Source: Podochytrium sp. JEL0797
Taxonomy: Eukaryota > Chytridiomycota > Chytridiomycetes > Chytridiales > Chytriomycetaceae
Direction: 5' to 3'
Length of the DNA stretch: 64,000 nt
Assembly (NCBI GenBank): GCA_027596195.1
Contig: JADGJG010000021.1
Location: 1 to 64,000 of the forward strand
In this document: piece by piece, positions 32,754-41,488 of the stretch
Position numbering within the stretch: the stretch's first letter is position 1
How the letters are laid out: each line of letters begins with the position of its first letter
Translations under genes and position numbers: made by a program
The notes under the pieces: generated by a model
The model's input: the letters and a program-made list of their open reading frames with translations, nothing else
Database searches by the model: none
What the model was told of the DNA's origin: nothing

Positions 32754-33632
32754 ATGATCGCTTTCTGGTCTGCCCTCTTCATACTCGCAGCCGCCGCTGC
32801 TTCAGACGCGTCCCCGAATTACCAACTCACCTGGTCCGACGAGTTTTCTGGCACGTCTCTCAACACAACCAACTGGTCCTACTACCTTGGAACCCACGTG
32901 AATGAATCCAACATCAACACTGCCGAGAGCGCGACTGTCCAAAACGGGAACCTCGTCATCACCCCAACCTGCCAAAACTCGACCATCTATTCCGCAAGAG
33001 TCGAGACGAAACACTCCGTCACCATGACCCAAGGAAGACTCGAGGTGCGCGCCAAGATGCCGCGTGGGAACTACTTGTGGCCCGCGATTTGGTTGTGGTC
33101 TCAAACTGGACACACGAACGAGATTGATGTGGTTCAAATGGCTGGGTACGCGCCCAACATGGCGGAAGGAAGCGTTCATCTTTACAACCAAGACCCTGCG
33201 AACCCGCTCGTGAACGATTCGAGCCGACTCACTCTTCCCTTCGACATGACAAAGGAGTTTCACGTGTTCGCCGTAAACTGGACGAGCGACACGGTCTCCT
33301 ACTCTGTGGATCACATTCTTATTGGCAGCGTCAACTACACTGAGATGCTTCCATCTGAAAATCTCTCGCGTGACAAGTTGTTTGTGGTTTTGAATGCTGC
33401 TGTGGGAGGATATTATTTTGGTCCGCAAGTTCCAACGGACACGGCCACTTTGTGTGCCGACTCCAACAAGTGGACTCCCATGTTGGTGGACTATGCTCGC
33501 ATTTATCGCGATATTTCCGGCGGGGTCACCCCTCCAGAGAACACGCAAACGGCAATTTTGACATCAAATGGAATGAAAATTTCGGCCTGGTACTTTTGTG
33601 GCCTTTCTGTGTTGTTGATTCTATTTTCTTAG
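32754..33632 (+). CDS. GH16-like protein lacking the acid/base Glu, GPI-type tail (paralog 1)
   Basis: Single exon, 292 residues, first of three tandem GH16 paralogs. Signal peptide MIAFWSALFILAAAAASDAS. The fold is well conserved (YQLTWSDEFSGTSLN, WPAIWLWSQTGHTNE), but the active-site motif is EIDVVQ: the nucleophile Glu and assisting Asp are present while the acid/base Glu is Gln (codon 33135-33137). The C-terminus has TSNGMKISAW and then a hydrophobic end, AWYFCGLSVLLILFS, fitting a GPI-anchor signal. Family knowledge predicts little or no hydrolysis; a lectin-like wall-binding role or a changed mechanism is inference. Many N-x-S/T sites (NTTNWS, NWTSDT) suggest glycosylation. Confidence 0.88.
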   Translation: MIAFWSALFILAAAAASDASPNYQLTWSDEFSGTSLNTTNWSYYLGTHVNESNINTAESATVQNGNLVITPTCQNSTIYSARVETKHSVTMTQGRLEVRAKMPRGNYLWPAIWLWSQTGHTNEIDVVQMAGYAPNMAEGSVHLYNQDPANPLVNDSSRLTLPFDMTKEFHVFAVNWTSDTVSYSVDHILIGSVNYTEMLPSENLSRDKLFVVLNAAVGGYYFGPQVPTDTATLCADSNKWTPMLVDYARIYRDISGGVTPPENTQTAILTSNGMKISAWYFCGLSVLLILFS

Positions 33633-34120
33633 CTGTTTCTTCATTTGAATAAATATTCCTTACCGACTTCAAAAATCAAGCGAGTCAAACCCCCGCCACG
33701 TTCATTCGCAGACAACACCTGGTCTGGCAACAATACCACAATGCTTTTTACAAGCTTCCACGAAATTGAGCTGTCCATATACGCAGCCTACACGGTACCT
33801 TGTCGCGTCTGCGTTGAACGCGACCGTTGAACCCTGATGCGATTATCACCACGGCGCAGTCTGCTATCTTTTTTAATGAGTTCAGTTTGCAAAAAAACGA
33901 ATATCCGTAGTTTGTAGCAACATAACGGAAGGGAAGGTTTACTTTTTCCCCGCATTGCATTTTTCACTTGAATTCAATGTTGAACCCTATTCTCCCTCCT
34001 TATCAGTAGGCATTTTACGATCTCCTCGTAAAAGCGCAATTGGCAGTTCCGTTGCAATTTCACATAAAAAGAAACGGCGGAAAATAATTCCCACTACCAA
34101 AGAAGAATTTCATTAACCCA
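33633..34120. other. Intergenic spacer in GH16 array
   Basis: It contains a diverged promoter-like stretch, ATTTCACATAAAA, near 34056-34068, about 53 bp before the next start. It resembles the shared 19-nt element but is not identical to it. No other feature was seen. Confidence 0.4.
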
Positions 34121-35020
34121 ATGATAGCAATCTGGTCTGCCCTCTTCATGCTCACAGCTGCCGCTGCTGCTTCAGACGCATCCCCGAATTACCAACTCGC
34201 CTGGTCCGACGAGTTTTCCGGAACCTCTCTCAACACGACCAACTGGTCCTACTACCTCGGAATCCATGTGAATGAATCTAATATCAACACTGCCGAGAGC
34301 GCCACGGTCCAAAACGGGAACCTCGTCATCACCCCAACCTGCCAAAACTCGACCATCCATTCCGCAAGAGTCGAGACGAAACACTCCGTCACCATGACCC
34401 AAGGCCGACTCGAGGTGCGCGCCAAGATGCCGCGTGGGAACTACTTGTGGCCCGCGATTTGGTTGTGGTCTCAAACTGGATACACGAACGAGATTGATGT
34501 GGTTCAGATGGCTGGGTATGAGCCCACGAAGGCCGAAGGGAGCGTTCATCTTTACAACCAAGACCCTGCGAACCCGCTCGTGAGTTATTCCAGTCGACCC
34601 ACTCTTCCGTTCGACATGACGAAGGACTTTCACGTGTATGCCATGAACTGGACAAGCGACACGGTCTCCTACTCTGTGGATGAAATTCGAATCGGAAGTG
34701 TCAACTACACCGCGATGCTTCCTTCTGAAAATCTCTCGCGTGACAAGCTGTTTCTCGTTTTGAATGCTGCTGTGGGAGGATATTACTTTGGTCCCCAAGT
34801 TCCAACGGACACTGCCACTTTGTGTGCCGACTCCCACAAGTGGACTCCCATGTTGGTCGATTATGCTCGCATCTATCGCGATATTTCCGGCGAGGTGGAT
34901 ACCCCAACAACAAGCACCCCTCCACAAGACACGCAATCGGCTATTTTTACATCAAACGGAATGAAAATGTCCTTGGCATGGTGTTTTTGTGGCCTGTCTT
35001 TATTGATTCTTTTTTCTTAG
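34121..35020 (+). CDS. GH16-like protein lacking the acid/base Glu, GPI-type tail (paralog 2)
   Basis: Single exon, 299 residues. Leader MIAIWSALFMLTAAAAASDA. It is nearly identical over long stretches to the gene at 35880 and slightly less so to the one at 32754, so it comes from a recent duplication. The motif is again EIDVVQ, with the acid/base Glu replaced by Gln (codon 34505-34507). It differs from the third copy by a Thr/Pro insert after YRDISG (EVDTPTTSTPPQDTQSA), probably a short O-glycosylated stalk before the SNG-MKMSLAW GPI-like tail. As in its sisters, the sequence around the catalytic strand is otherwise intact (WPAIWLWSQTGYTNE), so the substitution does not look like general decay. 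Confidence 0.88.
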   Translation: MIAIWSALFMLTAAAAASDASPNYQLAWSDEFSGTSLNTTNWSYYLGIHVNESNINTAESATVQNGNLVITPTCQNSTIHSARVETKHSVTMTQGRLEVRAKMPRGNYLWPAIWLWSQTGYTNEIDVVQMAGYEPTKAEGSVHLYNQDPANPLVSYSSRPTLPFDMTKDFHVYAMNWTSDTVSYSVDEIRIGSVNYTAMLPSENLSRDKLFLVLNAAVGGYYFGPQVPTDTATLCADSHKWTPMLVDYARIYRDISGEVDTPTTSTPPQDTQSAIFTSNGMKMSLAWCFCGLSLLILFS

Positions 35021-35879
35021 CATTTTTCTTTGCGTGAATAAATAGATAAAGGATTTTGTAAAAACTTCGATTCTTCATTTCTAAAAATTGGACCTGCAAT
35101 GATGGTTTGAATGCGAGGAAGGACGGGTCTGGGAACATAACGCATCGAGAAGCGCATTTCCAGCGCATTCCTTGGCCACAGTTTAACGCGTTACGTAGAT
35201 TGAACTGAAGGGATATAATTCGCTTTCTCTTTGTTCTTCTCATTGTCTGCCAATATGATATGAGCAATGATTTTGTCGGGTGTTTTGAAGGTTTTTGCTC
35301 TTTCTTCATTCGATCAATTTATATATTCTGATCGGTTGGTGTTCACGACAATTTCGACGCCAGAGTGTGTCTTGAGCTCTGGATGTGCTAGACTCAAGGA
35401 CAGAACTGGAGCTGGGAAAACGCGTCCAATTGTTTCGGAGTTCAGCTGCTATTTTGTCGTTGTTGCATGACTACGCAATTTTCCGATGCATAATGAGGAT
35501 TTGAGTATGCGCGTGTGCGTTTGTTTGGCGTGTTTCGAAAATTGAAGACAATCTGAGGTGTTGGACGTCGACAAAAACGAAGATGGTGCGTTCTTCGAGT
35601 GTCGGTGGGCCAAGCAAGCGTACAAGGGCAAGGATCTCTGCAACGCTGCGGGCGGGTTCTACATTTCTAGGGGTTCAAAATTTGAGGAACCCCGCGAAGG
35701 TATTGTTGAACCTTTATTGGTGGGGCTTTGCAATTGCTTACAGTAAAATTGTAAATAGGAATTTGATATTGCGTTGTAAAATTCGCCATTATTAATTGTG
35801 CGGGCAGTTTCGCATAAAGGAAGGAACAAAAAACCCACTAAATTCCAAAAAATAATTGGCTGAGACGAAATCTAACGAA
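35021..35879. other. Intergenic region in GH16 array
   Basis: About 860 bp. The start of the region (TTCGATTCTTCATTTCT near 35068-35084) matches sequence after the third GH16 gene (near 36764), indicating that the 3' flank was duplicated with the gene. A 62-codon open frame at 35558 has no recognisable features. The 19-nt promoter element is at 35800-35818. Confidence 0.45.
35800..35818 (+). promoter_or_regulatory. Conserved 19-nt promoter element of GH16 paralog
   Basis: Second exact copy of GCGGGCAGTTTCGCATAAA, 62 bp upstream of the GH16 start at 35880. See the copy at 32694. Confidence 0.55.
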
Positions 35880-36725
35880 ATGATTGCAATCTGGTCTACC
35901 TTCTTGATGTTCGCAGCTGCCGCTGCTTCAGACGCATCCCCGAATTACCAACTCGCATGGTCCGACGAGTTTTCCGGAACCTCTCTCAACACGACCAACT
36001 GGTCCTACTACCTCGGAATCCATGTGAATGAATCTAATATCAACACTGCCGAGAGCGCCACGGTCCAAAACGGGAACCTCGTCATCACCCCAACCTGCCA
36101 AAACTCGACCATCCATTCCGCAAGAGTCGAGACGAAACACTCCGTCACCATGACCCAAGGCCGACTCGAGGTGCGCGCCAAGATGCCGCGTGGGAACTAC
36201 TTGTGGCCCGCGATTTGGTTGTGGTCTCAAACTGGATACACGAACGAGATTGATGTGGTTCAGATGGCTGGGTATGAGCCCACGAAGGCCGAAGGGAGCG
36301 TTCATCTTTACAACCAAGACCCTGCGAATCCACTCGTGAGTTATTCCAGTCGACCCACTCTTCCCTTCGATATGACGAAGGACTTTCACGTGTATGCCAT
36401 GAACTGGACAAGCGACACGGTCTCCTACTCTGTGGATGACATTCGAATCGGAGGTGTCAACTACACCGCGATGCTTCCTTCTGAAAATCTCTCGCGTGAC
36501 AAGCTGTTTCTCGTTTTGAACGCTGCTGTGGGAGGATATTACTTTGGTCCCCAAGTTCCAACGGACACTGCCACTTTGTGTGCCGACTCCAACAAGTGGA
36601 CTCCGATGTTGGTGGACTATGCTCGCATTTATCGCGATGTTTCCAGCGATATTCTGACATCAAATGGAATGAAAATGTCCACGGCCTGGTACTTTTGTTC
36701 CCTTTCTATTATTCTTATTATTTAA
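35880..36725 (+). CDS. GH16-like protein lacking the acid/base Glu, GPI-type tail (paralog 3)
   Basis: Single exon, 281 residues. The start is the ATG at 35880 (MIAIWSTFLMFAAAAASDAS); the frame is open a little further upstream but has no ATG. The active-site motif is EIDVVQ with Gln at codon 36261-36263. It has the shortest tail of the three copies: after YRDVSSD it goes directly to ILTSNGMKMSTAW and a hydrophobic end, with no Thr/Pro stalk. The three copies therefore differ mainly in stalk length, as wall proteins often do. All are on the plus strand and spaced 0.5-0.9 kb apart. Confidence 0.88.
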   Translation: MIAIWSTFLMFAAAAASDASPNYQLAWSDEFSGTSLNTTNWSYYLGIHVNESNINTAESATVQNGNLVITPTCQNSTIHSARVETKHSVTMTQGRLEVRAKMPRGNYLWPAIWLWSQTGYTNEIDVVQMAGYEPTKAEGSVHLYNQDPANPLVSYSSRPTLPFDMTKDFHVYAMNWTSDTVSYSVDDIRIGGVNYTAMLPSENLSRDKLFLVLNAAVGGYYFGPQVPTDTATLCADSNKWTPMLVDYARIYRDVSSDILTSNGMKMSTAWYFCSLSIILII

Positions 36726-37008
36726 CTTTTTCTTAATATATATATTTATGGTTATTTAACAATTTCGATTCTTCATTTCTTTCCCTACGGGCGCTAGAAC
36801 TGGTCACAAATCCTTCCACAAACTTCCGCGCCCGAGAGGTGGGCGGTGATGACCGCTCCAATAATTTTTGAAAATGGGGGGAATTGGGCCGTGATGAGTG
36901 GGAAAGACGCGCTGAAACGCGTTGGACAAATTTTTAGGTACCAATGCCGTGTTGGGAGCCCCGGGTCGAAAGAGAGTTTTTGATTTTTTTTCCAATCACT
37001 CGATATAA
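36726..37008. other. Intergenic spacer
   Basis: About 280 bp; AT-rich 3' flank of the GH16 gene followed by the ELP2 5' region. No RNA gene or repeat was seen. Confidence 0.4.
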
Positions 37009-39775
37009 ATGTTCACATCTTCGTCGTGCAACCGCAACGCCCTGGCGACGGCGACTAGCCCCACACACACAGCATTCGCATCGCACTTTGCGGTTGGCAT
37101 CGTTTCCTTGGAAGACAAGCGTGTCGTATCGCTGCTCCAAGGCCACGCCAAAGAAGTGACTTGCGTGCGCTTCCTGGCCAACAACGCCCTTCTCTCTGCC
37201 TCAGCGGACGCGTCGCTCAAAGTTTGGACACAAAACGAAAGCACCAAGAAGTGGAAATGCACGGCTTCCCTCAACCAACACACTGCCCCAATCAACGCCA
37301 TCGCTGTGCTTCCTCTCTCAGAAACATCCCATCTGATCGTATCGGCTGCCTCAGACGCTACTGCCAGAGTATCTATTCTGCACAACTTCGACACATTCGA
37401 AACCGTCCAAACCATCGCAACCGGAAACCGCTACGCCCTGGCCGCGAATCTGGCCTTCCTGCCAAATTCAACCGCCCCCATGCTGTTTTTGGGCGGATGC
37501 GATCACACCTTGTCTGTATACCTGAGGGGCGACGATGGACAGGTCCGCAGTTGTCTGGTCGAAACGCTGACTGATTCGAAACCTCCATTTAGTTTACAAA
37601 AACACTGTCTCTCCACGGCCACACTGACTGGATCCGCGACATTGACGTGGTTCCATTCACTTCCGCTGGAAACGCAAACGTTCCTGGATTCTCGGATGGA
37701 GATTTGATGATTGCGACTGCTTCACAGGACAAATACATTCGCCTGTGGAAGGTCTGTGAGACCTCAACGCGTGCTGAAGAGTCCGTAGCTCCTGTGGCTG
37801 TGGATTCAAGCGCGGTTGGAGCTTCAAATTCCGAGTTTGATGACGCGATTGAGATGCTCGAAGCTTTGGTTGGCGAAGAAGGGTGAGAGTCGGATCGCAG
37901 CTCGAATAGCGATCCTCCAAACTGATGGCTCTTTATCTGTTTTATGGATTCTAGCGAGGGCGGAAGGCAGCTGAGCACGAAAGCGCACCTGATTGAAGTC
38001 TCGGTCGGATCCGTGAAACGAAAATACACCATCATGTTTGACGCGCTTCTGATTGGTCACGAGGACTGGGTCCATTCAGTTTCGTGGTCGCCGGCTGTTT
38101 CGATTGATGGAGGTTTGTTTTCGTGTTCGCGCGCCATCCTTGCGACTCAAAACCTTTTTGCTTTGCCCCCAAGTCCGCACCCAACGCCTCGAACTCGTTT
38201 CCGCTTCGGCTGATAAATCCGTCACCGTTTGGCGCCCCGATGTCGGCCATGTGTGGTCCCCCGACGTACGACTCGGTGAAGTTGGTGGCACGTCGTTTGG
38301 ATTCTATGGCGCGCGATTCGTTTCATCGAGTAGTTCAATCCTCGCACATGGATATCATGGCGCGATTCAGTATTGGGAAAGGAAGAGTGACGTGGAAGGG
38401 AGAGAAGTGTGGGAGGCTGTGGTTGGATTGAGTGGACATTATGGAGTTGTGAAGGATATTGCTTGGAATGCGAACGGTGATTTCTTGGTTTCTTCAAGGT
38501 AACGAATTTTGCAGATCGATCAGTGATTAACTCATCAAAAAAAACCTAGTTTGGACCAAACATCTCGCCTCTGGGGCCTGTGGGCACACGACCCCACCTC
38601 CAAAACCCCAACTTACCACGAACTCGCGCGCCCCCAAATCCACGGCTACGACCTCCACTGTCTCGCCATGCTCTCCCCATACTCCTTCATCTCAGGAGCC
38701 GACGAGAAAGTCCTACGCGTGTTCTCCGCCTCCCAAACCTTCCTCACGTCCCTCCACCACATTTCGAACGTCTCTGAACCGGAGACCGTGTCCTCCACCC
38801 TCCCCGTCGGCGCAGCCGTCCCAGCCCTCGGACTCTCCAACAAAGCCATCCTCTCGAACTCTTCCACCCTCGACACGAACGCGCAACTCACGTTCGAAGC
38901 GCAAGCTCCGGAAATCATACACGCCCCACCCTTGGAGCAATACCTCATGCAACACACTCTCTGGCCCGAGGTCCAAAAATTGTATGGGCACGGGTACGAA
39001 ATCATGGCCCTCACAGCGTCGAAGGACGGGAAGTTTGTCGCGTCGTCGTCGAAAGCGGCGGTGGCGGAACATGCTGTGATTCGCGTGTGGAGTACCGAGA
39101 CGTGGAAGGAGGTGCAGAAACCGTTGGTGGCGCATTCGTTGACGGTGACTGGGTTGAAGTTTTCGTGGGGTGGAGAGTGGTTGGTGAGTTGTGGGCGGGA
39201 TCGGATGTGGAGTTTGTTTGGGAGGAAAAATGGGGAGGAGGAGTTTCTGCCTGTGGTCAAGAATGTGGCTCATGGAAGGATTATTTGGGGGGTTGGGTGG
39301 AGTTGGGATGACAAGTATTTTGCGACGGGGTCGCGTGACAAGACGGTCAAGGTGTGGTGTTTGGATAGGGTGGTTGCGTCGCGGGAGTGTGAAGTTTCGA
39401 TTCAGGGGGAGTCGAGTGTGACTGCTTTGGCGTTTACGCCGTGGGATCAGTTGGGGGGGAAGGGGTACTTGTTGGCGGTTGGACATGAGAATGGGAGGGT
39501 GTTGTTTTATGAGGTGCGTGTGGTGGACGGGAAGGTGGCGGTGGAGGAGTCGAAGGAGGTCAAGATTGATGCCGAGTGAGTCTTTTTTCTCTTGCGAGGG
39601 TTTTTTGGCTTGTGGGATGGCTTTGATTTTTCTAACCCGAGCGTTTTGCTTCAATAGGGATTGTCCTGGATTGACTGTCACGCGTGTCGCGTGGAGACCG
39701 CGGGTGGAGGGCAAGGAGGAATTGGTGTTGGCTGTGTCGAGTGAAGATTATTCAGTGCGCATTTACAATCTCTGA
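37009..39775 (+). CDS. ELP2: Elongator complex subunit 2 (WD40 protein)
   Basis: Six exons: 37009-37542, 37593-37882, 37955-38112, 38174-38498, 38550-39575, 39658-39775; 816 residues. WD40 repeats run throughout: LLQGHAKEVTCVRFLANNAL, SLHGHTDWIRDIDVVPF, LLIGHEDWVHSVSWSP, LSGHYGVVKDIAWNANGD, KLYGHGYEIMALTASKDGK, and VAHGRIIWGVGWSWDDKYFA with SRDKTVKVW. The order of two seven-bladed propellers, SASCNR-like N-terminus (SSSCNRNALA), and the SLDQTSRLW and HGYDLHCLA segments identify Elp2. It binds Elp1/Elp3 in the Elongator complex that makes wobble-uridine modifications of tRNA. Confidence 0.92.
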
Positions 39776-40153
39776 CATGGACGGGGTGGGGGGTGATATC
39801 ATGTTGTCTCTGACGCGAGAACGAAAACATTAAAAAAACGCGTCCATTTTCTATCTTTGGTTTTGTTAAACGCGACTAGCACCCAACAACTTAGGAAGCA
39901 GCAATCCACGTGGGGGCGTGGTGGTGGAAACATGGAATAGTTAAAAATGGCAAGTTACAAACACACACAAAAACTTCTGTTCTGCCGTGTGGACCTGTGC
40001 CACGCGATGGCCGGTGTGGTGTTAACTGAGAATTGCACGCCAAAAGTTTCGCGTCGGTACGCAAGAAAAAAAATAGGGTTCACTCCGGGTTCGATCAAAA
40101 ATCTGCACGTGCCGCTTCCCCCTCCAACCCCCAATTCAAAAGTGATTAAAAAA
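39776..40153. other. Intergenic region
   Basis: About 380 bp. The GPCR-like reading frame stays open upstream to 39947, but that stretch is basic and not membrane-like, so it is treated as 5' leader. No other feature was seen. Confidence 0.4.
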
Positions 40154-41255
40154 ATGAGCGACTCCAACCCTCCCACCCTCGTCTCGCCCACGTTCGATCC
40201 TGACCCAACTTTCTGGTTGCGCATGGGCCTGACCCTCCCCACATTCTTGGTCGGATTCGTGTTCAGCGCCTTCACGTTAGGCACGATCGTGAGCAATCGG
40301 AAGAAGGCCGTCGTCATGACGCTCGACGTGATTGTCACCGCGCTCGTGGGAGTTTGCGTCGTGTGGTCCCTGTTTAGTTCTTGTCGCCTGTTTGTTTCGA
40401 TGTGGGTGCCGAGAAACAATCCAACCATGACGGTGCTTGTGGCTGCAGAAACGAATGTGACCATCACGGCTTTGCTTGGAGTGCGTTTTCATCCTCTCTT
40501 TTACCTCCACCACGCTTGACTTTCTTTGGGACAGATTCAATCCTCGCTGGCGATGGAGCGATACTTCATGTGCCGCAACGGCAACAAAGTGGTCGCAAGG
40601 AATTGCATGATCGCATCCTTCTCCTTCATGATGATTCTTTGCGGCGTCTTCATTGCCATTTTTGCAACCTCGGTGAGGGCTCGGATCTCTTCTATTTCCT
40701 TTTCCTTCCTCGCGTTTATTTTTGCAATAGACGTCGGCAGAAGGAATGTGGCCCGATAAGACGACCCCGTTCTTGATTTGGCTTGTTACCGCATGCGTCG
40801 GGACAGTCTTTTCCGTTTCAGTGTGCGTGTTTTTCTATATTTCCACTTTTCGGACGATCAAAGCACGGTTGCGCTCAGTTATCCGCCGTGATCAATTGAA
40901 TCAGTTTAGAATGATGATGGTAATTTGGTGGCCTCAAAAGTGTACACGCTGACTCAAAACCCCCATATTCCACCAGGAGAATCGCCTTCTCGTGAACTGT
41001 GTCATCATGGGCTGCTCCGCGTTTGTTTCTTACATTCCCGTTATGGTGCATTTCGCGCTGAGAGGCGCGAATGTGATTCAAGCGAAGACCACAGCGGATG
41101 CCTGGTTTATTGCGATCGCGTTCCAGTTCATGGCCATGGATCCCTTGGTGATTGTTGGGCTAATTTGGTATTTCATGAATCCTTTGGAGGTGGGAGACGA
41201 TGGGTTTGCGAGGGCGGTGAAAAAAAATGAAGAGTATGTGATGGATAGAAGATAA
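40154..41255 (+). CDS. Seven-transmembrane protein, rhodopsin-like GPCR candidate
   Basis: Four exons: 40154-40480, 40535-40672, 40731-40919, 40977-41255; 310 residues. The start at 40154 (AAAAAAATGAGC context) is preferred to the upstream in-frame ATG at 39947. Seven hydrophobic helices can be placed: MGLTLPTFLVGFVFSAFTLG, VIVTALVGVCVVWSLF, the one ending LAMERYFMC, MIASFSFMMILCGVFIAIF, IWLVTACVGTVFSVSVCVFF, VIMGCSAFVSYIPVMVHFAL and FQFMAMDPLVIVGLIWYFM. The E117-R118-Y119 triplet at the end of helix 3 corresponds to the DRY motif, and DP...Y in helix 7 resembles D/NPxxY. These favour a class A-like receptor, rare in Dikarya. Ligand is unknown. Confidence 0.65.
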
Positions 41256-41488
41256 GTTTGTGTATATAGAAGTATAAAAATAAATAGATTCAATGAAAAA
41301 AGAAATTGGTTGTGGCACACGTGACCTTTTTCGCGTGGAAAGTGCCAATTCAATTTTCATTCCCAATCCTGCTTAACCTGGGTAGATGGACTTGAAGCGC
41401 AAGACCCTTGCTACGACAGCTGGCAAGCCGCAAGAAGGGTATTGATGCGACCTTAGTTGCTTATTAACGCGGATCAACCTCATCTCAC

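Noticed and set aside
35558..35746. Small ORF of 62 codons between GH16 copies
   Set aside because: No signal peptide, motif or codon evidence; a chance ORF is likely.
38713..39714. 333-codon open frame on the minus strand
   Set aside because: It lies antisense to the ELP2 exon 5, which has clear WD40 repeats; the antisense translation is rich in His/Pro/Arg as expected for a shadow frame.
39947..40153. N-terminal extension of the 7TM protein
   Set aside because: The upstream part is basic and non-membrane, and the ATG at 40154 has a better context directly before helix 1.
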